DNA from: Branchinecta lynchi
Taxonomy: Eukaryota > Arthropoda > Branchiopoda > Anostraca > Branchinectidae
Assembly (NCBI GenBank): GCA_023053575.1
Contig: JAKZAP010000021.1
Location: 9,362,212 to 9,426,211 of the forward strand
Reading direction: 5' to 3'
DNA length: 64,000 nt
In this document: positions 55,786 through 64,000 of the stretch, in pieces
Layout: each line of letters starts with the position of its first letter
Position numbering within the stretch: position 1 is the first letter of the stretch
The notes under the pieces: generated by a model
Told to the model about the DNA's origin: nothing
The model's database searches: none
Seen by the model: the letters and a program-made list of their open reading frames with translations, nothing else
Program-made: the position numbers and the translations under genes

Positions 55786-56344
55786 AATATTTATTTATTT
55801 GATTGCTCTGTTAATAGTGAATGAATGAATGAATTTATTTCCAAAAAAAAACGTGGGGCCATGGCAGGAAAACAAAATAAACACGAAATAGCACTCACAA
55901 ACACAATGTTTCCACCAAAAGGATTGAACCCTTACTCCAAAAACGCTCCCAATGCTCTATAGACTGCTTCAGGAACCTCCCAAGCCGACGAAGGTCCCCA
56001 AAATTTTCTTCCCCATAACCTTAACCAAATCCTCATCCTCCATCATATTATGTCCAAAATCTCTTTACGCAGATCATTTAACTGAACGCATCTACTCACC
56101 AGACGCAAGTGTCGTCAAGCAAACAAATAATTCTTGCATGGCCGCAACTTGAAACATTAATTACTTTTCCTAGCTGTAAAACGACCCCCAAAAAGGTCCC
56201 GATAAGAAACGTCCCCACGAAAAAACGCCTCAAACCATAGATTCAGCAATTCGCCCTAGTTTTCAGGCAATTCCTGGGTAAAAACACCGTCAAAGTTTTG
56301 CACTGCAGGTTGGGGGGGGGGGGGGGGCAACGTATTCTACGAAT

Positions 56345-56606
56345 ATTCAAATAATGTATACAACGGATACGTCAGCTGCGATTCTTCATCAGCGATATTT
56401 CGGCCAGCGACATTTCAGTACAAGCTTCAGTTATTTATTACAGGTTTGTTTCCTTTTCCGACATTGACCCAGAAGATTGACAGCCTGACGAGGACCCTTA
56501 CCAAGAAGGGCCGAAATATCGCTGATGAAGAATCGTAGCTGACGTTTCCGTTGTATAAATTATTTGAATATATGTTTCAAAGTCAGCATGTGCTCAAAGA
56601 ATATTT
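56345..56606. repeat. C-family snap-back element
   Basis: It is flanked by ATTCTACGAAT and ATTCTAGGAAT (11 bp, one mismatch). The right arm has CCTGACGAGGACCC, GAAGGGCCGAAATATCGC and TGAAGAATCGTAGCTGACG. The left inner arm is shortened. Confidence 0.82.
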
Positions 56607-57799
56607 ATTCTAGGAATGATGTGGGACCAGTGGTTTAGAATATGGACTGTTTCACCAACAAATACAATGCCACCTGTCATATGGAGGTGTGCCAGAAAAG
56701 AAAGTGAAGTCGTTCAGAACTCCTTCCGGGCAACCTTTATCGTCCCTAATGCTGCATTTACACACTGCGTTAAGTCCGAGCGTATTTTGAAATCCGAGCG
56801 TATTTTACACAGGTTTTGAGCTTGAAAACATTTCTAGCAATACGGACGGATTTGAGAAATCCGTTTTGTATCTAAATACTTCTGTATTGCTAGAAATCTT
56901 TTCAAGCTCAAGACGTGCGTAAAATACGCTCGGATTTGACGGATTTTAGAAATCGGTCCGTTTTGTATCTAAATACTTCCGTACTGCTAGAAATATTTTC
57001 AAGCTCAAAACGTGCGTAAAATACGCTCTGATTTCAAAATACGCTCAGATATTACGTAGTGTGTAAACCCACCATAACTTATTAGCATCTTTAGGTCGTT
57101 GCATGAGATCAATTACATTTAACCCAAAAATTAATCGAATAAATACAGCACACAAACTCACTTATTCCCATTGCGTGGTTAGATGTGATATAGCTATTTA
57201 ATTCAATTAAATTTATTTATTTAAATCCACCAAAGCTTAAAATTAAAAAAAAAATATCATAAGTATAAATAATAGGCCACAACTGACCAATAAGACCATA
57301 TACTTAAAAGAAAAAGTACATTCAACTGATTTAAAAAAGTCACAATAGCCTAAATGAATGTCTACTGAAAACTTTTTGAGAAATCTGTTTCAGCCGAGGA
57401 CGTTTTGGTTGGGACGTTCTTTTTTCATAGTGACGTTCTGCCCTGGGATTCTCTGGGCACATTCGTTCTGCACAAAACCTTCCATCAAACTCGAACTATC
57501 GCGTCAGACTTTCTAAGCTCCGGAATACTTTTAAACGGTTACCAGTGGTAACTTTCTGTAAAGGCACTGTCTAGGGAACCGGGAGCCGTACTTTATGTCA
57601 TACGGGCTACGGAACCGGTAGTTCTCACGGAAATCAAACCATATGGGCTGCGATTCCGGGATCTGACGTCATTAACTAACGTAAACTTGCATGTGCTGTC
57701 TCCCGTTCCGGTAGTAAGTGGAAATAACTCACGGAAACTTCATCCCACCAGCTTCTTGTCCGGTAGCCTCACGGAATTGGCCATATTCCTGTTCAGCAC

Positions 57800-58215
57800 T
57801 TCCAAGCGGACTAGTTTCTGTTAATCCCCCCATGCCTCACGGTCATCACTTGGATCAGACATGGTAAAATAGATAAACAGGTTAGTGAGTGGAAAACCTG
57901 TCATCTGTGTCCCAGGTAATGGAGGTTTTACATATATTTTAGCAGCAGAAAGGGAAAGCGACCCACTACCCTATGGATTTGACTTTTTACTATGTCTACA
58001 CAAGTGTTGGTTAAGACATAGTAAGAAGTCGAATCCATAGGGTAGTAGGTCACTTTCACTTTCTGCTGCTGAAACATATGCAAAACCCCCAATACCTGGG
58101 ACACAGATGACAGGTTTTCCACTTACTAACCAGTGGATCTGTTTTACCATGTCTGATCCAAATAATGACGGTGAGGCATGGGGGGATTAACAGAAACTAG
58201 TCCGCTTAGAAGCGC
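57800..58215. repeat. Palindrome with ~190-bp arms
   Basis: CCCATGCCTCACGGTCATCA, GGATCAGACATGGTAAAATA, CTGTCATCTGTGTCCCAGGT and CCTATGGATTTGACTTTTTA on the left reappear in reverse complement on the right (TAAGAAGTCGAATCCATAGG through CGGTGAGGCATGGGG). The loop TGTCTACACAAGTGTTGGTT is short, so the arms form an almost perfect hairpin. Confidence 0.85.
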
Positions 58216-58435
58216 TGAACAGGAATATGGCCAATTGTGTACTCGTAAGCTAGGGAGCCGGTAGTGAATACCGGAAACTTTATAATTGGAACTTCTGTTC
58301 CAGTAGTGTATACGTGGAATACAGAACTCACGGAATAGTTTGGATGAGAGCTAGGATGCCGGGATTTTCACTGACTTAGAGAACATAACATGGGAAAAAT
58401 CCACTACCGGAACCCATATATTGAGAGCTAAGGAA

Positions 58436-58978
58436 AGAAATAGAAAACCGTGATTTTCCGGGTTTTTTCTTGATCAGCTAATTATCCCTCTAGGATGATG
58501 TGCGAGGGATAAATATAAATTCGGATATTTCGGTTGCACTTCCGGCAAACCGTCCTCAGCGAAAAACAAAACAAAACTAAATCATAAAGCTTCTGCGCTT
58601 TCCCAGACGGTTGGTAAATTGTAAATATAAACAGAGCTCAGAATTGTAGATAATCACAGATTTGTACATATACATTTTTAACACGCACATTTTATCTTTC
58701 GTTATTTTATTTTTATCTGCATCCCCACCGTTTTCTTCTGGTTTTTAGTTACATCTCGTCTTATTGTCTGTTGGTTCCGCATCGTTCTCCTGTTGTGATT
58801 GTGGTGTATTTTATGATTTAGTTTTGTTTTGTTTTTCGCTGAGGACGGTTTGCCGGAAGTGCAACCGAAATATCCGAATTTATATTTATCCCTCGCACAT
58901 CATCCTAGAGGGATAATTAGCTGATCAAGAAAAAACTCCGAAAATCACGGTTTTCTATTTCTTTCGTAATGAATGGTC
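58436..58978. repeat. Inverted-repeat element with ~150-bp arms and hammerhead-like word
   Basis: AAAGAAATAGAAAACCGTGA at the left pairs with TCACGGTTTTCTATTTCTTT at the right, and the match continues inward through GGATGATGTGCGAGGGATAA and CGTCCTCAGCGAAAAACAAA. The right arm carries CTGAGGACGG then GCAACCGAAATATCC. Its unpaired middle is ~250 bp of AT-rich sequence without a frame. Confidence 0.82.
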
Positions 58979-59409
58979 AGCTTGGCTTCAAACCTTATAT
59001 GAGAGCTAAGGTACCGGTAGCAACTACTATTTGGTTGAAAATTACCAGCTCATGGACACAGATGGTTATGGGCTAGGGTTCTGGTAGTGAAACAAAAATT
59101 GAGCTCAGGGACCCATGTCATTGCAGACTAGGAAACCGGAAGTGAATATTTTTACCTCACGGAACCCAACTCGTGCGGGCTGGGGTTCTGGTAGTGCCAA
59201 ATATTAAAATTTCAAACTCACGGACACGTGTCAAAATGGACTTCGAGTCCAGTACAGCTCACGGAATCCAGTTCAAAATCTTAAATTTGTTGGCCCTACC
59301 CTACCGGAACCCCAGCCCGCAGAAGTTGGGTTTGAGTTAATAATATTTACTTCGGTTTCCTAGTCTACACTGACATGGCTGCGTGAGTTCAGTTTATTTT
59401 TATTTTTGT

Positions 59410-60370
59410 CAGTAACGGACAGGAGTGTCGCTAGCCAAAACTAGAGGGGGGGGAGGGTGGCAGGGCGCCTACCGCCGTCCTGCCGACCGTTCCAGCTTTT
59501 CGTCTCATATGTGATAATAAAACTCGTGATAATTGCATGCGTTGAAGACAGAAGATTAGAAGCCTAGTTGTAACTCTGAGCGGCTTGAAGGGCTTGGGCG
59601 TGGGAGGTGAGTATCTTAAAATATACGACTGGCAGACAGAAGCCCAAGAGTCATACCATTTAGAAACAATAAGCAAGAAACATAGTACTGTATCCGCAAA
59701 ACTGTATATCAGACAGAATGAAAATGAGCGCCGCATGCGAAATTTTTTAAGTAGGCGATGACTTTTTCGGGCAAAACGATACTTCCCTGCAACAAAATCT
59801 ATTTAGCTTTTAAAGCGGCGCAAGCCCCGAAATTCCAAGCCTAAAATCCGAATGAAATGACGCGACTTGCCAGTAAATAAAGCGAACCACGAAAGGCGCC
59901 ACAGACAAATTCTGTGGAATCCTGTATGATCAGTAGATCCCAAATAGCAGGCTCTGGCCGTCTTTCTTTGTTCACGACGAACCAAGAAAAATGTGAGACA
60001 TTTACTTGGAAGTTGGATCATGTGCTTCAGTTCGAGCCTTTCCAGAAAAAAAAAAAGTATTGATCATCTAAAAAAAACTGAAATGGAGTTGACTTGTTAA
60101 AACACAAAATACAAATCAATTGCCGTGTTGCAACAATCAGACCCGTCATTAAATCTTCTCTCATTGATCACGAAACCGATTTAATTTTAAACGTCGGACT
60201 GGAGAAAAAGTCTATCATTAAATAGTTTTCTACTAAAATACAACAGGATCTTTGCATGAAACTAACAAATTACTGGAAATGTACGCCACAAGCAAAATCA
60301 GCCTGATTTTTACTTGAATCGAGATATTTGTACACAACAGATCGTGTTAAAGCTTGGGTTAATTCATCAT
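59410..60370. other. Intron sequence, nothing recognised
   Basis: Part of the intron between exons a and b. No family, frame or splice pattern could be supported. Confidence 0.4.
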
Positions 60371-60374
60371 TTGA

Positions 60375-60472
60375 CAACTGTCTTTTGTCGGTCATGGAAG
60401 CTTACATCGAACAATCATAGAATTAACAACTGTCTTTTGTCGGTCATGGAAGCTTATATCGAACAATCATAC
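60375..60472 (+). repeat. 47-bp direct duplication
   Basis: ACAACTGTCTTTTGTCGGTC followed by ATGGAAGCTTA(C/T)ATCGAAC occurs twice back to back, differing at one or two positions. Confidence 0.8.
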
Positions 60473-60654
60473 TTCTTATTCTGACAAGATATGATTAAAG
60501 ACCTCTGAACGACTAGAAATAGCCTGCCTCTCCAAACATGCGACTGAGAATGCAATTCCTTGAGTTTCAAACGCTCGAGAACCCAGAACAGACGACGCCT
60601 TAGTAACTAGCCTTACTGACTTTTTCGAGCGTACTGCCAGCCCCCCATTTAGCT

Positions 60655-60805
60655 TTTCTGGGTGAGCGACCAGTTGTGCTGAATATTCTTAGTCGGGCGC
60701 TCTTGAGCACCCGTTTTAGCTAAATTTGTGTGGTCGGGCGCTCTGCGAGTGCCCGTTTAGCTTAAAATTTTGTGGTCGGGCGCTCTGCGAGCGCCCGTTT
60801 TAGCA
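60655..60805 (+). repeat. Tandem hairpin repeat, GGGCGCTC(...)GAGCGCCC units
   Basis: GTCGGGCGCTCTTGAGCACC, GTCGGGCGCTCTGCGAGTGC and GTCGGGCGCTCTGCGAGCGC, each followed by CCGTTTTAGCT-like sequence, give three units of 45-50 bp. The last unit makes a perfect GGGCGCTC/GAGCGCCC stem. Confidence 0.75.
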
Positions 60806-60839
60806 TTTTTCTTCTCTTCGAGGGGGGGGGGATACCACC

Positions 60840-61350
60840 CACCCACACCCACCCATAGCGAAACCCCTGGTACCGGAACATAGCCATCTGTGTCCGTGAG
60901 CTGGTGATTTTCAACCAAATAGTAGTTGTCACCGGTACCTTAGCTCTCAATATATGGGTTCCGGTAGTGGATTTTTTCCCATGTTATTTTCTCTAAGCCA
61001 GTGAAAATCCCGGCATCCTAGCTCTCATCCACACTATTCCATGAGTTCTATATTCCACGTAGACACTACCGGAACAGAAGCTCCAATTATACAGTTTCCG
61101 GTATCAACTACCGGCTCACTAGCTTCTGAGTACACAATTCCGTGAGGCTACCGGACGAGAAGCTGGTGCGATGAAGTTTCCGTGAGCTATTTCCACTTAC
61201 TACCGGAACGGGAGCCAGCACATACAAGTTTCCGTTAGTTAATGACGTCAGATCCCTGAATCGCAGCTCATATGGTTTGGTTTCCGTGAGAACTACCGGT
61301 TCCGTAGCCCGTAGGACATGAAGTACGGCTCCCGGTTCCCTAGACAGTGC
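60840..61350. repeat. Right arm of the large inverted repeat
   Basis: It reads as the reverse complement of 57560-57800 and the two flanking pieces, without the nested palindromes, and so shows the older uninterrupted form. GACGTCAGATCCCTGAATCG and CCGTGAGGCTACCGGACGAG are good anchor words. Confidence 0.75.
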
Positions 61351-61399
61351 CATCTGTAAAAGTCTGGTTTCCAGACCGCAATATCGTCGGAAACGGGGG

Positions 61400-61990
61400 G
61401 AGGGGCAAGCTTCATAAAATTTCAAGAATTTTTCTGAACCAGACTTTTTGTGCTGAGAGCGAAATCGTTCCGCAACGGTCTGCACCGATGAAGTTAACCA
61501 ATTCTGTGGCCTATTAAGAAAGATTAGGGCCTATAAAGACCAAAGGTTTGGCACCATTTCTGCAATAAATGTCTGACAGTTTGGAACGATGACGGTTCAG
61601 CAGAAGTATGCTTATTTGTACAGTTACTGAAATTTAAAGAATGAGTTTTGGGCTAAATGGCAGAATGAAGATCCAAATACATATTCACGTGTTTCAGAGG
61701 GCACTGATTGGCTACTTTGGCTAACTAGTAATTGACTGTAGTCACAGTAATTGGATGAAAGGCACTGTTCACTGTCAACAAACGTCCAATAAGCATGCTA
61801 CTACTTTCGGTAACTTTGATAGGGAGCCATAAATCGATACGTCACTGAGCGTTCACTCTCCATGTACTCAACGGCAACCACGAGGGCGACGTCGGAGGGG
61901 AAGACAAAAAACAGCTGTAAGCTCATATGACACATGCAAGAACAGGTAGCATGTGTATATGCTAAGGTTCGTTTTGTCAAGGTCATAGAG
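61400..61990. other. Intron sequence, nothing recognised
   Basis: Between the inverted-repeat arm and the short family A fragment. A frame antisense to the arm exists but consists of repeat sequence. Confidence 0.4.
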
Positions 61991-61994
61991 AAAA

Positions 61995-62120
61995 ATATGA
62001 GCGATCATCCTAGGACATCTTGAAGTACCTTATCTTGTGATATCGGGAATTCCACGCACCCCTCCAAGACCCCCTAGAGTGTCCGGATAAATCCCTATTC
62101 TGCTAAATAATATATCTAGG
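61995..62120 (-). repeat. Family A-like fragment
   Basis: Short diverged match: CATCCTAGGACATCTTGAAG, GGGAATTCCACGCACCCCTC and TATATCTAGGG echo the family A words CATCGTCCTAGCAC..CTGGAAGTAC, GGAATTCCGG and GTATCTAG. Neither end is preserved. Confidence 0.4.
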
Positions 62121-62221
62121 GGGACATTATTCACTTATGGAAGAGAGGTTATGAAGCTGAAAGTGTATTATTTTGTGTAAGTATCCGACACAGCACACTA
62201 CAAAGCACAAGTCCATAGGAC

Positions 62222-62606
62222 TTTCCTTTAGCTGCAACAGAATGTTAGTTATACAAAGCTTTATTTGATGTTCAATCTTTTGGCTAAAGGACTTTCTTTT
62301 AGCTGCAACAAAATATTAGTTATACAAAGCTTTATTTGATATTCAATCTTTTAGATTAAAAAAAAAAAAAAATACCTACCTAAAAGGACGTATTTTGGGA
62401 GGTGAATAGTGTGTGTGTGTGGGGGGGGGGGGGTAGATTTGGCCTGGGGAGGGGGGACTAAGGGAGGGAGTACGTAAATGATATTACGAGAGAAATACGT
62501 CAATCTAAGGTGAAAAAAACACTCTGCACAGGCAGGGAGGGAGTACGTAAATGATATTACGAGAGAAATACGTCAATCTAAGGTGAAAAAAACACTCTGC
62601 ACAGGC
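62222..62606 (+). repeat. Two neighbouring direct duplications (~70 bp each)
   Basis: CTTTAGCTGCAACAGAATGT to TATTTGATGTTCAATCTTTT (about 62225-62283) recurs at 62290-62355. GCAGGGAGGGAGTACGTAAA-type sequence to AAAACACTCTGCACAG (about 62465-62530) recurs at 62532-62605. A G run and (GT)n lie between them. Confidence 0.8.
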
Positions 62607-63059
62607 CATGAGGCGCCGTGAGAGTGAATGTATTTTTTTTTTTATTTGAACATATTTTTTGTTAAAAAAAATCAGAACTGAAACTGGTTGTGGGTTTAGA
62701 GGGATTTCGAAGCTTTTATTTAAAACTTATTCTTTATAATAAAAACTTAATCTTACACTTTAGAGTCGGAAACTAACTGGGAATTCCTGAAAGAAATGGG
62801 GAACCCAAGGACAAATTTAGAAAATATTAACAGCAGTTGCGTCGCGAATTCGAAAGTTCTCTCAGTTGCCAAAGAAGAAAAAACATTAGGTAAAGCAATA
62901 TCGACCTGAGGATATTTTTCTGTATTTTCGGTCTTATATCTTGGTAAAAATATACGTCTAATAACGCGAATGTGATGCGGAACAAAAACATTGCGCTCCC
63001 ACATAGGTTTGGCCTCAATCGACCATACCCCTTTCAACACCTCTCCCAGTTAAACTTAC

Positions 63060-63210
63060 TTGTGACCAGTGATGTCTTTGACATCAACTCCGTTTCTGTA
63101 CCAGGTTATCGTTGGCGTGGGGGTGCCGGTCGCCTGGCATGGTAGGGACAGCGGTCGGCCGAAGTCCCCATGAGTCTCTGACCCGACTTTCTCGACGATT
63201 GCAGGCTTTT
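63060..63210 (-). CDS. sdk: Sidekick-like gene, exon a: first half of an Ig domain (likely Ig4)
   Basis: This is the most 5' visible exon of a minus-strand gene encoding an Ig/FN3 homophilic adhesion receptor; in bilaterians Sidekick acts at the cell surface in neuronal layer targeting and at epithelial vertices. The intron ends TTTTTTTTACAG at the acceptor, and the donor reads CACAA|GTAAGT. The exon has two leading bases, then 49 codons, then two trailing bases. The translation includes LPCQATGTPTPTITWYRNG, which supplies the B-strand Cys and core Trp of an I-set Ig fold. The trailing AA joins the G that opens the next exon to make Lys. The gene must start upstream of the window. Sidekick identity rests on the combined exons; this exon alone shows only an Ig domain. 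Confidence 0.88.
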
Positions 63211-63233
63211 CTGTAAAAAAAAATTGAAATATA

Positions 63234-63526
63234 GAGCGTGTTCCACCCTACTTACCGTAGTTACTACGCATGACGTCACGAATTCTGGCTTTTTGCCGTC
63301 AAGGCTGGAATGATTTTTCTATAAAGCAGAATATCATGCCACGGGCGAATCCGACCAATCACGTTACAGAGATGCGTAGTTACCACGTTTACTACGCTCT
63401 CGAGCATGGTAAGCAAATAGTTACTATTTCGAGAAGGTTGGAACGGTCAGCATAGTAACTTTTCGTGAGGATGGAACGGAAATAGTAACTAATAATAACT
63501 GTTTGTTCGGAGAGGGGAACACGCTC
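63234..63526. mobile_element. MITE family G, copy 3, abutting a sidekick splice acceptor
   Basis: Its ends are GAGCGTGTTCCACCC and GGGAACACGCTC, with ATA on both sides. It stops 23 bases before exon a (63210) in the direction of transcription, leaving only TTTCAATTTTTTTTTACAG between the element and the exon, so the branch point is probably inside the element. Confidence 0.8.
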
Positions 63527-64000
63527 ATAAACGAATGTCTACCGCAGGGATAAACAGATCGAGCTTGTGGAATATCCGAGTGAATGATTTTTTTTTAAAG
63601 CATAGCTCTTACTAGAATGATCTTTTCACGATGAAATAGTTTTAGTAGGTAATATCATTTTTCGCATATACCAATTCTTGCCACATGAAATTAAGAATTT
63701 CTTGTTAGCGCTTGTCAAATCTATCCAGCCTTCACACTCTCCGAAGCGGCGGCTTCACGCAAAATATTTGAAAATCGTGCACCCCAAGAAAAATCTAGAG
63801 CTGGTAAATCACATTCAAGTTATCAGTCGTGAGATGAGCTAACATTTTCAATAAATGTTCTGAAAAAGAGAAACAGCTCACAAGAAATATGATAAAGAAT
63901 AAATATGAATAACTGACTGACTGATTTATTCTTCAACTCAACCAACAAACATCAGTTCAGAAATAAGGTCTGCAAGTTGTTATTCAGTGACTGGAGAGGA

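Larger units (their letters stand above)
57540..59400. repeat. Left arm of a large inverted repeat, built of CCGGTAGT-containing units, with two nested palindromes
   Basis: 57560-57800 and the flanking pieces 58310-58440 and 58990-59090 are the reverse complement of 60840-61350. Units share CTCACGGAA and CTAGGNNNCCGGTAGT words. Nested in the arm are a palindrome centred near 58000 (57800-58215) and another at 58436-58978. Further degenerate units run to 59400. Confidence 0.75.
6960..63210 (-). other. sdk: Visible span of the sidekick-like gene (internal part; seven exons, six introns)
   Basis: Joining the seven exons gives 1185 bases with codon phases that agree at every junction (2+1, 1+2, 1+2, 1+2, 2+1, 1+2). 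The order Ig, Ig, Ig, FN3 matches Ig4-Ig6 and FN3-1 of Sidekick, which in vertebrates and flies has six Ig and thirteen FN3 repeats before one transmembrane helix and a PDZ-binding tail. Neither the signal peptide nor the transmembrane region falls in the window. Intron sizes in order are about 7.8, 34.2, 3.9, 2.0, 4.2 and 2.9 kb. Confidence 0.9.

Noticed and set aside
59431..59736. 101-codon minus-strand frame
   Set aside because: No motif, no splice context, and it abuts the CCGGTAGT repeat region.
1..64000. CRISPR array, bacterial operon or phage content
   Set aside because: Tandem repeats here are satellites or transposon ends with unequal, related spacers. There are no compact genes or Shine-Dalgarno sites, and spliceosomal exons show the DNA is eukaryotic.

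Overview
This is animal (invertebrate) nuclear DNA and is almost entirely intronic and repetitive. It has one clear host gene, a Sidekick (sdk)-like immunoglobulin/fibronectin-III cell-adhesion gene on the minus strand. Seven exons are visible (63060-63210, 55169-55296, 20805-20924, 16709-16861, 14575-14701, 10083-10381, 6960-7166; 1185 coding bases). All six junctions have GT/AG sites and compatible codon phases. They encode three consecutive Ig domains, each split by an intron, and the first FN3 domain; in Sidekick these are most likely Ig4, Ig5, Ig6 and FN3-1. The gene continues beyond both window edges. Its largest intron here (20925-55168, about 34 kb) holds much of the repeat content. 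The species cannot be fixed from the sequence: Ig/FN3 genes with spliceosomal introns, LINE fragments and many MITEs indicate a metazoan, probably a marine invertebrate.

The most informative locus is at 29118-36512, on the opposite strand inside the 34-kb intron. An intronless copy of cytochrome c oxidase subunit 7C lies between 10-bp direct repeats at a TT/AAAA target and ends in a 26-30 nt poly(A): a LINE-mediated retrocopy. Its otherwise intact 69-codon frame is interrupted by a 7053-bp insertion (29314-36366). That insertion has an 8-bp target-site duplication, inverted ends starting GGG, and subterminal arrays of about two dozen CGTCAGTT-type motifs on the left and a matching inverted array on the right. 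The insertion itself contains copies of the other repeat families, so a relative order of events can be read.

The rest is layered repeats. Family A (1.2-2 kb; ends ATGGCACTTG.../...CAAGTGCCAT; G/C-run-rich internal tandem units) occurs at both window ends and in the middle. Family B (about 0.7-1 kb; ends TGGGATCCCAAAA; internal ~120-bp units) often sits beside A. Family C is a snap-back palindrome of 260-400 bp with 11-12 bp target duplications; its arms carry a hammerhead-ribozyme-like core (CTGANGA, stem, GAAA). MITE-like families include a TTAA-flanked element, a TA-flanked Tc1/mariner-like element, and an element whose copy at 63234-63526 ends 23 nt upstream of a sidekick splice acceptor. 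LINE 3' ends with diverse microsatellite tails, an RTE-like RT tail, a tRNA-derived SINE head, a 160-bp satellite and a large inverted repeat at 57.5-61.4 kb complete the picture. A few short coding-looking stretches (36.6-36.9, 40.1-41.6 kb) could be exons or fossil element genes and are marked as uncertain.
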